Below the pieces are notes generated by a model. That model ran no database searches, was not told the origin of the DNA, and saw only the letters and a program-made list of their open reading frames with translations. From Lithospermum erythrorhizon (Eukaryota > Streptophyta > Magnoliopsida > Boraginales > Boraginaceae): a stretch of 64,000 nucleotides of DNA. This document shows, piece by piece, positions 34,600 to 47,540 of this stretch. Within the stretch, counting starts at the first letter, position 1. The number at the start of each line of letters is the position of its first letter. The stretch is from NCBI GenBank assembly GCA_019722365.1, contig JADFUC010002415.1, positions 124,001 to 188,000 on the forward strand, in the 5' to 3' direction. The position numbers were made by a program, and so were the translations under genes.

Positions 34600-35320
34600 A
34601 GACCGAATGCTATCTTTTGGCAGTTAAGTCCCAAGTGTTTAAACTTATTAGCTCTTTGTACTCACAAGCCAAGGAGGTACTGAAATCCTACATGCACGCC
34701 TATGAAGCGTATTTCTCGAAAGTAAAGGATGCCCCAGACTTCAATACCTAACCACTGCTGAAAATCCAAGACGCAGAGGATTTGCGACAATCACTTCGCC
34801 TATAATTCCAAAAAAACAAAGGACCTCGCTTTTAACGAAGTCTTTTTCCCTTGAGTAGACGATGAAAATCTTAAAAAACTCGTCAGAAAAGTTCTAAGAA
34901 CTCTTCCTAAAAGGTTTGCTCACAAAGTTACAGCTATCGAGGAAGCTCAGGATCTATCAACTATGATTTTTGATGAACTAATGGGAAATCTTGTAACTTT
35001 TGAAATGACTCTGGAGGATGTCAATCATTCCATGGAAAGCGGAATAGCCAAGACATCAAATACGTAAAAGAGGAAGAAAAGTCCGTCGATACCATAAATT
35101 TATCGGCAAAAAATTTCAACAAAACTCTAAAAGGTTTAACAAAACCTTTCTTCGGGGAAACACACAAAGAACGTCAATCGACTCGAATTTACGTAGAAAT
35201 AAGAACCCTAAATTCGATGATCGAGTAACGGTGGAATGAATAATAATCCATCAAAAAGTACAATGTGTGAGTACGAAGGCTTGGTCACTTCCAAGTCAAT
35301 GTCCAAACTACGTGAGTTAA
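34600..35320 (+). pseudogene. copia gag remnant (UBN2-type) with knuckle relic
   Basis: Around 34868-35040 an open piece reads LKKLVRKVLRTLPKRF, KVTAIEEAQDLSTMIFDEL and MGNLVTFEM, the conserved core of plant copia gag proteins. Downstream at 35265-35310, YEGFGHFQ followed by PNY corresponds to the CHECEGFGHFQSECP knuckle with its cysteines lost. The capsid would bind element RNA in cytoplasmic particles. Stops and indels separate all blocks. Confidence 0.8.
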
Positions 35321-37599
35321 GGGCCAAAAAGCCTACTATACCACTTTGTCGATGAAGAGACCGACGGTTGTGCCAAGAAAGCAACAACGAGGTTAATACC
35401 TTTAGAGTTTTTTACAAAATTTCATGAGATCAAGAATCTACAACAAATCCGATGGTTAAATGACCATGACCCCGACAACATGAGCGGTTAAGCAGGGAAA
35501 GAATCTCATCGGGCAGCCGATGGCCAACTATCGGCTACTTTTTGACAACGGGTTCACATTAACAAAGCATACACCTCTCGAAGAAATCAAAGAAAGATTC
35601 AAGAAAAGCGAACAAAGAATTGTATAGAAACATCAAGAACAAAAATTGGAAATACTCATTACGGAAAACAGTAGAAAGAACGACAAAGTGGAATAAACAT
35701 GATGAAGTTCCAAAGACCCCAATATTGGATGAAATTCTATTCAAGGAAAAAGGCGCTGTGATTCAGAATAGGATACAATCACGAAAACCAAACCCGACCT
35801 ACGGGAGGAAGCGACGTTTAGCCGAACTCAACCAAGTCAAGTAATCAAAAGAAAGCACTCATGAGATGCCATTATCGGGAAGGCGGACATATAGCAATCT
35901 CATCGTTACAAAATTTACGGAAAGATTTGCCGATATTCTCCACCAAGAATATAAATGGGTAAAAGGCGGTTCTCGCGATAAGAAATGCGGGTTTTTACTT
36001 TAAAGCGACAAAGACGTGGACCGGATGGTACTGACAAATGTTGTTCCGCATATGACAGTGGAATAGAGCTAATCTTACCAAAGATCGCGACGTGAAAACC
36101 GATTTGTCACTTTTTGGAGTGAGGGAAAAAAGGCGCATTATCGACAAAGACCGAATGTCATGATTACCTAATCTCTCGGGGCTAAGTTTTGTCAGCGGAA
36201 GCGGCTTAATGCAACTCTATTAAAGATTAGCCAACTCAGGATGCCTAAAGGTTGCCTTTGACAAAATACATGTAATGTGTTTACCAAAACAACAACCTCA
36301 TTATGCAAGCGAAGTCGATCCACGTATAATCGGCTATCTACGGACACCATGTCATGTATTCACCGAGCTCAAGAGGACGTAGACATGGGCACAAAATGAC
36401 TGGGACAACAACTACCGCAATATTTACAATCCTATTTCTAGAAACGATGTAACGCCGATTGCCACATTTGGCGGTCAAGGAAAAACGCTTCGCTGGGAGC
36501 CACAACAGTAGCAAACCCGCGCCACACCACCAGCAATGTGGACACCACGAGGGTTCTCGAACTACTACACACGGATTTAATGGACCCATGCAAAGTAGAG
36601 AGCATAGTCAGAGAAAGTATGTTTTGTTTCAAGGCTGATGACTTTTCATGTTCACATGGGTCGAAGTTTCTCAAAGAAAATCAAATCTTTGATGTGTTTA
36701 GGCCTCAAGATACAAATCCAGAGAGCGAGCTCCAACATCTCGTTATTCTGTTTTATCACGGTAGACTGAATAACAAGCCTCCAAAAAATTTTGTGGAGAA
36801 GTCAGAATCAAACACTTAATACTCCGCACCTATCACTCCTCAACGTAACGAATCGCGAGCGAAAGAATACCCAAGAAAACGGCCGGTCACGCTACGCCGA
36901 TCTACCCATAAAGCTCCCGCGCGTAGGCCGTTAACACGGCATGTCACATCCACAATCGTTACGCTGCACGGTACTCATCTCGAATTCTACGAACCGCTAC
37001 GGTGAAGCGAAAGTTCTAATGTACACTACTTTCATGTGTTCGGGAAGCAATGCAGTTATATCCTCGGCCGATGGTAACCGAGGCGTAAATTGATGTTCAA
37101 GTTGACGGGCGAATCTTCTTAGATACCTGGTGAAATAAGCTGGAGAGTTTATAACAAACTAACTCATATGGTTAGCGGAATCTATAAATGCGAAGCGAAG
37201 GATCGTGACGCCGCGGATGCATTTAAGCAGGACACAATTTCAACCGCCAAACCATCACCACCACGTCAAGATACCTAAGTGGACGGGCGATACGCCGTAA
37301 ATGGAGTGAAAAGGAAATTGAACCAGCCAAGCCGAATTCAAAAGAATCTCTACTCCCGGCAGAATATATCATTGTGAACTCGACAAGCGAATAACCACTG
37401 GGGAGGAAGGACAAAGTCGACTATCGAAAAATGGCGTGGGTCAGTTGAGAAACATGCTTTCATCTCAAAAGTGGAACTAAAGATTTGAAAGTCGATTGCT
37501 GATGAGTACCGATCACGGCTATGCAAGAAGAGCCTGGTCTGCCTTGATAAGAACGACATGTAACTTGTTCCAGACCTCGATGCAATGTTATCGGGCACT

Positions 37600-38740
37600 A
37601 AGCTGATCTTCAAGCACAAGCATGGATTTGAGTCCGGGAATGTTACTGTAAAACAAAGCTGGGATTGTCTCGCACAAGCGTTATACATTTATCAAGGTAT
37701 CAATTTTTGAAGAGACATTCATTCCAGAGTCGTGCTCAAGCAATCCGCCTACCTCTCATCGCATGTCTTTTGGAAATTCAAACTCTTTCGACGGATGTCA
37801 AGAGTGCTTTTCTTAATGGAATTGTCTCAAGAGGAGGTCTATGTCAACAAACCAAAATGATTTATTGGATGCCCAAAAAACTCAACATCACGTGTATAAA
37901 CTAAAGTTAAGGCTCTCTACGGTCTCAAGCAAGTTCACAGCTTGCATGCAGAGACTCACCGTGTTTCTGATAAAAACGGATATACCGGCAGGAGTTGATA
38001 ACACCTTATTCATAAAGATGTAAGAACCGTGACGACGTAGAATAAAACTATGTCGACGACAAGAAATGGCTGGGTGTCAAACCACCCGGTAAAAACAATT
38101 GCTCAACAAACGGAGGGGCGGAATTCCGAGACGAGTACAAGGAAGAATCAAGTACTTTTGGGGTTCCGTATTAATCAAATGGAAGATAGCATTTTCATCT
38201 CTCAAACCAATTATGCCAAGAACATGGCGGTAAGGTTGATCAGAAACATCTAAAAATAAAAAGAACTCCGTTGGCTACTCACCTAAAAGCTACCAAGTGA
38301 TCAAGACGGAAAGATGTTGACGTGAAACTCTATAGAAGCATAATCGTAGTCTACTCTACCTCACCGCAGTCGCCCTGATATAGCATACCCGTGGGCGCTG
38401 TATATCAAACCAATCCTAAAGAAAGTCACTAACCTTGTCAAGAGAATTCCCTCATGTGCAAGGTACGTATAACCATGGACTCTCAGATACTTTTTGACAC
38501 TAACACCTCTCTTTTTGGATACCGCGACGACCGGGCAGAAACACGAGGATGTGTTATACCATCCGAGGATGTTTCCTTTGTCGAAATAATCTTGTCTCCT
38601 GTTCGCCAGTTAAGAAAAATCTGTCCCTTTCCACGGCGGAAGCCGAATATGCGTACAGTGAGCAACAGACCAACTAATTTGGATGAAACGACGCTAGAAG
38701 CATGCCAAAACCAGAGTCATGACTTCATCAGGACAACATG
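37600..38740 (+). pseudogene. copia reverse transcriptase and RNase H remnant
   Basis: The reverse transcriptase block reads DVKSAFLNG (37795-37825), EEVYVNKPK and HHVYKLK in shifting frames, then PAGVDNTLFIK (37988-38020). These are the copia landmarks MDVKSAFLNG, EVYVEQP and ADNTLFIK. QMEDSIFISQTNYAKNM at 38175-38230 is the connection domain typical of SIRE elements. RNase H traces (GYRDDRAETRGCVI at 38517-38560) follow. No continuous frame longer than about 95 codons survives. Confidence 0.8.
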
Positions 38741-38799
38741 AGTGCCACAAGCATTTCCAAAATCCGTTCAACATAGTCGGACTAAGATATGTATATACA

Positions 38800-41240
38800 A
38801 CATCACTTCATTAGGAATTTGGTGGAAGCATGGGTCATTAAGTCGAATACGAAGCAAAGTGATAAACAATCGCCGATATTCTACGGCGGTTTGGGACGTT
38901 AATCAATTCTAATATCCGCCGCAGCCTTCGTCATAAGCAGGATTTAACAAATTGCACTAGCTCCAAGGTTATAACATCAAATAAGCTGTTGTTAGCAACA
39001 ATTGGATAAAATTGCTCAACGGTTACTCTTGGAGAATTGGAGGTTTCTTTGGGCTTTTATCAGGCAATAATTCTTTTCAAAGAACGTGTGTTGAAGTTAT
39101 TTTCTCTCCACTCACCCACTAAACCGCATTCATATATTACTTACACCAGTGCTCTCACAATCTCTTCACATCCTCATCCCTCACAAACCTTCCTACACCA
39201 CCCTCGCCCTTCCCCAAAGCCTCCTTTAACACTCATCATGTCAATACTCTCAAAGAACGTGCTAAGGCACAAGAAGTCAAGCAAGGGCGGCTCAAAGTGT
39301 AACCCCTGGAACTGCCCTCTTCGTAATTCTCATACGGTCAGCTAGTAAACCCAACAATCTCCTCATGGCTTCGAAATTACGAGTGACGAACGGTAGCCCA
39401 AAGAACATGCAAAGAGGGCACCAAAGTCCCAAATCACGCCGAAGCCTGCAAGTGCCGTTAACTCCTAGTTCCTGAGGATTGCATTAAAAGTAAGAATCTA
39501 TCAAAATTTCGAGAAAAATATCAGGTCTGCGTTTCAAGGATAATGTCGACAAAGATCACCATTGATGCGAGTTGGGGCGATGACGATGCAGGTTAATCCA
39601 TCGGGTTAAACCCGCTCCATCCTCCCCTCCGATGAAACAAGCCATAACCTCGATATCACCTGGCCTCCCAAGAGCCAACCTCGCAAAATTTATCTAAAAA
39701 GAAAAGGGAGGAGAATCAAGCTGGCAAATGGGACCCTGCGGAATTTGTTCGAAAGTCACCCTCTCAACTCATCGACACTAAAGAAGATTTATTTATTATC
39801 AGAATCGGCTCTATCGATCGCTAGTGTTATAGTTAACTAAATGCATCAAGGCCTTTGAAAAGAAGAAAGAAAAGTTTGGGTCGTGGGGAGTAGTCCTCTA
39901 AACACCGAAGAAAGTGTCAATTTAGACGACCTGGTAAGCATGGTCACAGAAAGAGATTTAGCAAAAAGGGCAAACTAAGTTACTGGGCGGAGGGTGGAGC
40001 CAGAAAAGTTGACTCCAAAGAGAAGGAAGGGACTGAGATTCCAAAGAAAGGCGACTTTTGTTTAGTTGATGATGCTGAGTCCTCTCTGTGAGTTGGTAAG
40101 GCCCCCGGTAGTTCAAGGGTAAATGAGAGTCAATGACTCTCGCAACCGTATCCACAATAAGAATTAAGCAAAGGAGTAAAAGTGAAACTGGAAGCCGATG
40201 GAGTAGTTTATGGAAATGGGCCATCACTGCAAGTGTGGAAGTTCGTGATGTATAGGAATATTCCCGCTGCAGAGGTTTCATGATGCCACCAACAACAATC
40301 GACCTATACGGGACATCCTTCAAGCCGGGGGCCGCCACGTAATGAAGGACATCGGCCTCATCGGGCCCCACCTGGTCCTGTGAATTTGTCCGGGCCGCCT
40401 GCCCGAGGATATTAATAAGCCAGTGACTCCCATGTTCCACAAGCGGCTCTTCGGGACACATCTTTAAATTTAGCCTCATGATCATCAACCAAAGACATGG
40501 ACTCAAGGACGGAGGCTCTACTCAGAGCCACTCTCAAGCCTAGAGACATCATCAGTTAACTCACCGCGGAGCTCAAGGCTGCCAAAGGACAAGCATGTTT
40601 CCTCTAAGTCTCAAGCATGCCGTTCATAAAAGCTTCTATTGCTAACCTTGTTCCTACCTCGAACAACACCAATGTTGTCGAGATTCTAGCATGATGCCAT
40701 TTGTAATGGCTCCGAAAGCACGAAATAACGCTGGAAAAAGATAATATTTGACCAAGTGGTTGATCACGCCAAGTCCGGAGCAAAATTGAAACCTATCGTT
40801 CCTCAAATTTTATCTCTGCACTTACCGGGTCATACGCCAAGATCCCGATGTTCGGTAGTGAAAGACGGGTCCCGCGAAGATGCAAAATCTCTCACCGCCG
40901 ATAAACTCACGGTGGGAAGACGTGGGTGGATAAGCTGGACAGCGAGTGCCTCTCGAGCCAACCGAGCTTTACCCGGCGGAATGCCGAACTTCGCCAAGTG
41001 CATTTAGGACGAACTTAACCGCGTGGAAGAGAGATTCAAAGCCAAATCAGTCTCGTGCCTCAAATCTCCGTGCAAAGATTAAGCCTCTTCTGGTCCATGT
41101 CAATCCATCTCTGTCAAAACTCCCGGCTGACTTCCTCCTCCGCAGATGGCCGATCCTCTTCTCGTATGTAATAGGCTACTGCCATGTTTTCCTCGACTAT
41201 ATTTCTTCACGGTATTTCTTTTTGGGTCCGCTTTTGTTCT
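38800..41240 (+). other. Post-pol region of the SIRE-like element
   Basis: Between RNase H and the 3' LTR lies about 2.4 kb without pol homology. SIRE/Maximus elements carry an extra ORF here, often called env-like. In this copy the plus strand is full of stops, although 40946-41100 keeps moderately long open pieces. A 182-codon frame is open on the opposite strand (40506-39958) but shows no recognisable domain, so I do not call it a gene. Confidence 0.45.
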
Positions 41241-41268
41241 ATTAAAGGGTGAGTATTAATCGTTATAT

Positions 41269-42293
41269 TGTTGGTCAGTTATGTCGGGATCTACTGCGGA
41301 CTTTTCGTGGCTTTTTTCCGATTGCTAACCGCCGGGTTTTGCCCCCGCGGTTTAACACTTCGCGCCATCGCTGCATAGCGGGATTTGTCATGAAAAACTT
41401 ACCCAAAGCGAGTTTGTTAGCGCGCGTGGTCGGGTCAAGCTTGCTCGCTGACTGCTATTTCCCCGTGTCCCGCATAACAATGTTCAAACAAGCGCCATGT
41501 CATAAAACGATGCAAGCTCGCTTTGGCCGCGGCCCTTGCATTTCGGGCCTCACGGTTTCGCGGGGAACACAAAGATAGTAATTACTTTTATTCAATCGAT
41601 TCAAGGAATTCAAGCAAAGCTTTCGAGCTGGTGATGACTAAGTTAGCGAATGGCAAGAATCAAGTTTCGGGTGACTCTTTCAAGACACAAGCGCTTGCAT
41701 TCTGTAATATCTTTCCCGAAAATCAAGCACCAAAACCCTACGACTTCTACTATAAACGGATCTGTCTTTTGAAGACGCTGAACACCGAAAATATGTTTTG
41801 CTACAAAGTTCAAATCTTAATATTCATAGCCCGATTTATCGAGTGTCGATTTGGGCGAACAACGTGGTGGTTGGGAGTTTACTACTTTCTAACATTCATC
41901 AGACGGCTTGTTATAACACCAAATAGAATAACCTTCTTAAGCAGATTCATTTCTCGCTAGATCAAGGACGGGCTGATAGCTGAGAGAATAGTATCCTATT
42001 TCATATAGCCGGGGCGTTACAGTGCCAATCGACATGAAAGATCAAACAGTTCCTACTCAGAATAATTCCTGACTTTATAATGAAAGCTTTTTCCTCGTAT
42101 CATTGGCCCTCGCATCGCAGCCGCTAAGACCGAACTCCTGCTACCATTTTCACGTGTCATTTATTTTGGCTTTATCACCGTTGAAAATTGGTTGTTGAAT
42201 CAGTTTACCGACAACTCACTTCCTGAAATAAGTTCACACTTTCTACATGTTAATGGCTGAATGGTAGAACAAATTACCTCACCCTAGGTGTGA
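41269..42293 (+). repeat. 3' LTR of the SIRE-like copia element
   Basis: It begins TGTTGGTCAG after the purine tract at 41243-41253 and ends just before the target duplication CTAAT at 42294. It is longer than the 5' LTR by about 130 bp, mainly in the first 130 bases, where GCGG- and CGCG-containing segments occur that are absent from the 5' copy. Confidence 0.8.
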
Positions 42294-42299
42294 CTAATT

Positions 42300-43180
42300 C
42301 AACTAAATAATGATCCCCTATTTGTAAACGACAGATTTGACTTTTTCTTTAGTTTTAAGAATAATGAGTAATAAAGTAGTATATCAACTACTTGAACTCA
42401 ATAAAAGCATATTGCTTGATTATATTCTTGATCTTAATCTTGTCAATTTCAGATCATCTTAATCTTGTTGGTTGAAAGTTGTAGTTTGTATTCGTTGAAA
42501 GTGTAATTATTATGATTTATTACATGAATAAGGAATTCATGTGAGTTGATATTGTAAGTTGTAGTTTGTATTCGTTATTAGTAAGCATTGAGTATGTAAG
42601 TTGTAGTTTGTATTCGTTATTAGTAAGCATTGACTAAGACAAGTTTATTATGTCCAGAATGAATAACGACATGAAATTTACTTTCTCAACAATCAATTCG
42701 GAAGAATCATTTTGCATTGATGTCGTATTGATCATTTGAAAAATATAAGTGATCAAATACGATATTTTTGAAACATATCGATCAAATTGTAACATCTTGG
42801 AAACATAGTGATCAATGATATTTTTAATTTATTTTTATATTGTAACTAAAATATAATCGAAGAGGCTCAAGAAGGAGGATGGGTTTTAAAAAAAAAAAAA
42901 TATTGAATAAGTTAGGCAGTACGGGTTTGATTGAAAGTAGCTATCTTCAAATCTGCATCTCATTATGATTTATGTATATCCACTACATCTCAACTGTTAT
43001 ACACACACCCAAACATGTTCTGATTTGTGAATGGTCTATTCTACTCATTGTCAGTTTGTAGGCACAGGACAATAATTGTTTTGAAGCACAATATGACAAC
43101 TAATTTGGTTCTCATCTTGTCACAACCCAGACATCGGTTTCAGATTTACTCCTACTTTATTATTTATGAATATTGCCGAT
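42300..43180. other. AT-rich spacer with short tandem repeats
   Basis: This is the flanking sequence displaced by the SIRE-like insertion. It contains the 42-bp tandem repeat at 42555-42638 and, at 42720-42820, several loosely repeated GATCAAAT...GAAACATA segments. No gene was seen. Confidence 0.5.
42555..42638 (+). repeat. 42-bp tandem repeat, two units plus a partial
   Basis: Two near-identical units contain GTAAGTTGTAGTTTGTATTC followed by GTTATTAGTAAGCATTGA. A partial upstream copy (TTGTAGTTTGTATTCGTT) sits at about 42479. It is non-coding. Confidence 0.85.
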
Positions 43181-44599
43181 GAATGCATGGTACATTCAAT
43201 CGATCTAATCGATCTATTTTATTGAAGAGGCCTGGGGCATGCTGGTTTCGATTGCTTCAAGCCCACATTCCTAAAGTCGTTCAAAAGCGCTTCCTTCGGC
43301 GTTACCTTAATATGACACTTCATTATTTCCCCCAAAGAACTTCAGAGGCAGGAGTGCCTTTTCGTATCCTCTATAAATACCCAACATTCACTTCATTAAA
43401 AAAGAATGCTTGTTTTGGCTCTCCTACATTACTTACTATCCCTCTTAAATACTTCACATATTAACTGATCGTTTGAGTAGCCTCGCTGGCCATACTTTCG
43501 CGCACTCATCAGCGACCACCTACACCTCACGCTATCTTTCGCGACGGTGCAGATATATCGACCTTACCCATGCGAACCATATCCACTGCAGAACACTCAT
43601 ATAAAAATCCGTATAAATAAGATGCTTCACGAGGCCGACATCTCGCCGAATAAGGATCCTCAAAAAAAACTTGCCGCATCATTTCGGCTGGCCGCCTCAA
43701 GTGACCCAAAGAACCCATACAACAAACGGTCCGGACAACAACAGTTAACTCAATACAAGTGCCCCCAGACGCCGATACCAACACGCACCATTTCCCTTCA
43801 AGTCAAAGCTATATTTCTAAAAGCGACTTCAAAAAGAGTGGCAAAGATGGAACAAGAAATGGTAGGCACCAGAGTACAACAGTCCCACAACGAGACCCGG
43901 TAATTCCCGTGGATAGGAGAAACTCGACGAGTCTCCCCGCCGCCTTCACAAGCACGGTGTTCATAGCACCTCGACGCATTTCAAAGACACAAAAATGTTC
44001 AAGAAGATTCCTCACAAGTGCCTACACCTCGTTGGACTTTACCGTAGCGTACTTTACGCCAGCTAAATAAATGGATTTGGGCAAGATGACGGCCTCGGGC
44101 TGCTCAGACGGGTCAACCCCATCTGGCCAATTACGATGAAGACGCTTCTTCTACGTATAGGTTGACGGTATCGCTTTCGCTGCCGGGTTTTAAACCTGGC
44201 CAGCTCAACCTATTCAACGCGAGCAGAATCCGCTCAAACACCGGCGGCCTATCGCGACACATTTAATTATAAGTGTCCAATAGTGGGACGTATGCTGGGA
44301 AGCGCATTTCCAAATCACCGACCGAAAAGCCTCGACGCAGATAATGCACTTCACGCAGATTTAACGCATACTAATGGACATAAAGTGGTACTCGAACGGT
44401 CGCCGGTAAGCTACTACAAGAGGTGTACAACGATCACTTGCTAAGCATTCCGGCGGTGGACGACAAGGTTGCTTATATGGCATTTTTTAACGGGTCACTT
44501 ACTGAAAACGGTAAGAAAGCCCTATCATAAAATCCCCTCTCGAAGACGACAATCAAGGAGGTTAAACAAGACATCGAGTCGATGAGCTTAAAAAGGAAG

Positions 44600-45120
44600 C
44601 GAGTGAAAGCACTAACCTGGGAAACAAGGTTGCCAAGGCGAGGTCAAAGTCACCAAAAAGTGACCTCCCGCCCGAAAGAATACAGCGGGATAGGGGGCAA
44701 CCCTCTTGAAAGAGGCTACACTCCCCGCCACCACCTCCCCGAGGCTTGGTACGATTTGCACCAACCTGCACTTCAGAGTATAACCAACGGCAAACCCCCT
44801 TGAGAGTCGCCATATCAGAGATATTCTCGTAAGTACAAGACAAGAATCTCTTACCTAAACCCACTCGAATACTCGGGGTACCTGGAAAGAGAGACAAAAA
44901 TTTATATTGTGAATACCACCGAGAACATGGCCATGACACAAACGATTGCATAATTTTGAAGGAAGAATAGGTAAACCTCAATCAAGCTGGATACTGAGGG
45001 AGTTCGTAGAGGCCGTGAGAAAAGTGAAGCACTACAAGGGTTATAGTCCACCCCGACAAGGACGCAGAACCGAGGGCGAGAAAATCCACCTTCCTCCCAA
45101 GTGGTCACGTGTGCCTAATC
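44600..45120 (+). pseudogene. gypsy gag remnant
   Basis: The diagnostic piece is NLYCEYHREHGHDTNDCIIL (about 44895-44955), the conserved motif at the gag-protease boundary of a group of plant gypsy elements, followed in another frame by LREFVEAVRKVKHYKGYSPP. The preceding region is Pro/Arg-rich. It is frame-shifted relative to the downstream polymerase. This protein would form the capsid; no intact ORF remains. Confidence 0.7.
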
Positions 45121-46289
45121 GACACTATCTCAAAAAGGAATACCGGAGGAGGCGATTCTCGAACGCATTTGTTAACTATTCTAATGGAAATATACGCATC
45201 ATGAATGATTTGCATGAGCTAGCCAATATCGCTTCCTGACAAATAATTGAAAGGAGTCGAACTTCCTCGTGATTTGACTCGTAGCCATAGCCTCAAGGCA
45301 CAAAGGAACTTCACTTGAAATGATGCTCGCCGACATCGAAGTTCACAGATATACTGCATTCTCAAGCATTTCTTATGACAAATTGCGCTACCTCCCGGGC
45401 CACATACAACCCATCGCTAATCTAATCGGGACGAGATTCATCGGCCACGCAGATAATCCTCGCGGATCGCCACGCCGATCTAACGGGAGTAAAAAAACAA
45501 AACTACAACAATCAAAGCCCAGCTGGTCGACATAAACTACCCCTTCTTACAATGGATCGATCGAGAACGATAATCGACAAGATTGCGAAGATAAGTGTCT
45601 CTCTGCTGCACCTCAAGTTAAATTCTTAACAATGGGAGCAAAGTGTTCAAACCAAGAAAGCATGATATGTTACGGGCGCTTAGTCCTCCAAGAAACAAGC
45701 CAATAGCGTAAGTCGGAAAGAAATGTTGTCGGAAAATCAACACGAGATGTTAACGGGGCGAGAAAAGTGGGGAGAGGAAAGATAATTGTGGTCAAAGGAA
45801 AAGTGAAAATCGTGTCGACCAATACCGCATTTAAGAAGTGAAAAATTTCATTCAACCTTACAAACGTAAGAAATGAGTCTCGTGAGTGGAACGGTTGGGA
45901 TTTATACCATGTAGAGGCGATAATTTCGCTTATTAGTGGAATTCAAGACGTATTCGCACGTGGGCCCCGAGATACGCTGAGTAGCCCCGAGATACTGAGT
46001 AGACCCCGAGGTAAATATACATCGATTACACGTGGATTTGATCTTCATCCCTATTAAGTGCAGTTTAACCTTCAAATGATTTGGTAGTTAATATGGCGAT
46101 ACGAACTGAAGTCGAAGCTCTATCGAAGTGCCCGATCCATTCACCAACTAAAGTTCCTTGAACGGATCGCGAACGTAGTATCGGGTGAAAAACTCCAACA
46201 ACAAAACGGAGGGCGCGCATCACTTCACAAGCTTAAATAAAGTTTGTCCCAGCACTTACCCGCCACCCCCGCCTCGAAGATCGCTTGAC

Positions 46290-47540
46290 GGGGCCAAGTA
46301 CGGTCTTTGATTTCATGGAAGCATCAAGTGGGATATCACCGCATACTCTTTACGCTACTGCAGATCTATGGAAAAGCATGCATTCTCTTTACAAAAGAGA
46401 CACTGCTTTTGTCGAAAGTCATGCCCTTTGGGTCAAGAACGCAAAGTGGCTACATACCAAAAGATGGTAAACACAATATTCACTATCAACAAAGGAGCGA
46501 ACATGGAAATCTATGTCGATACATGCTATTGAAGATCATGAGAGTAGGCACTATTTGGAAAAACCCTCAAGGAGACATTCAAACAAATAAGGCTCATAAG
46601 TTGCGAATCAATCCCGAAAGCTCTCATTCGGAGTCACCTCCTGTGAAATTCCCCTGGGCACATGACAAAAAGGGCATCGAACCAAACCCCGATGTTTCCA
46701 AAAAAGTGCACTTGCATAATGGTTAAGTGACGCCCAAAAGCTAACAAAGTTGCTTAATGGGCCTGAAGCCGCTTCATATCTCTTAAGTCGGGAGAAGGAA
46801 CCTTCCATTCTTTAAGAACTCGAGACCAGCCTCGGCAAAACTCAGCTGGATTTATGAGCGCGCCACGCCTCATTTAATTGGAAAGAATATTTGGGGTCGC
46901 CAAGTTTCTGTTGTCACTCTAATTCTAAGACGACGGAGGAATTGCAGCTTGTACCTCGGGTCGCTTTCAGACGGAGCGATCGCAGTGTAATCGTCCGTGA
47001 AACAGGCACTCAAAGCCTATCTATTACGCGAGTCACATCCTCTCGCATGGCCGAGGAAAACTACCCAACGATAAATTTTATGTCATAGCCATCTCCGCCG
47101 CGTAAAAGCTCAAGAGGTACTTCGAGGCCCATCCTATAAAGTGATCACGTACTCAACCTCCCCGAAAAGGATTTTGGCGAGTCGAGCCTTCCTCGTGGCG
47201 ACTCACAAATACGGGCAATTGAACTAAGCTGAAGTTTGATATATCTACAGCCTCGAGCAAAGATCGGGAAGCCCGCCCGGCGGATTTCACATAAAGTGGA
47301 ACGCATTAACAGGCCACCCCGCCAAGTTACGACCGTAAGAGAGTCGCCGTAACTAGCACTCCGAATGGACTTTGTATGTAGATGGAGTCAAAACAACAGC
47401 GGTCGTGGAACGATCATAATCTTATGGGCCCAACGGAATAGAAATGGAATATGCCCTCCGCTTTAGCTTTGAGGCTACGAATAACGGCGCGGAATACGGT
47501 GCTAAGGGAAGCAAGTGGTCGAATCGTGCTCTTTTGGGAG
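46290..47540 (+). pseudogene. gypsy reverse transcriptase and RNase H remnant
   Basis: Reverse transcriptase pieces are DFMEASSGYHR-like (46311-46345), KACILFTKETLL (46370-46410), VMPFG (46420-46435), EIYVDT (46505-46525, a damaged YVDD box) and KGIEPNPD (46668-46692). RNase H pieces are TLYVDGV (47370-47390) and GIEMEYALRFSFEATNNGAEY (47440-47495), including the catalytic-site Asp and Glu contexts. The blocks are in different frames with stops between them. Confidence 0.8.

Larger units (their letters stand above)
33469..42293 (+). mobile_element. Ty1/copia element of SIRE/Maximus type, degenerate
   Basis: The LTRs (33469-34360 and 41269-42293) begin TGTTGRTY, and the element is bounded by a perfect 5-bp target duplication CTAAT (33464-33468 and 42294-42298). 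A primer-site-like TGGAACCAGAAGCG follows the 5' LTR at 34373. Plus-strand coding remnants in order are gag of the UBN2/DUF4219 kind (34600-35100), a GFGHFQ zinc-knuckle relic (35265-35310), integrase-region debris, reverse transcriptase (37780-38020), RNase H (38450-38740), then about 2.4 kb of extra sequence before a purine-rich TTAAAGGGTGAG tract and the 3' LTR. A long post-pol region and ~0.9-kb LTRs suit the SIRE lineage. All frames are heavily broken. Confidence 0.85.

Noticed and set aside
43741..43790. A lysine-tRNA-type primer binding site after the gypsy 5' LTR
   Set aside because: CCCCCAGACGCCG resembles such a site only in reverse orientation relative to the element, so it is probably coincidental.
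43527..45108. Minus-strand frames such as 44981-44562 and 45108-44902
   Set aside because: The plus strand carries the gypsy gag motif there; the minus frames show no homology.
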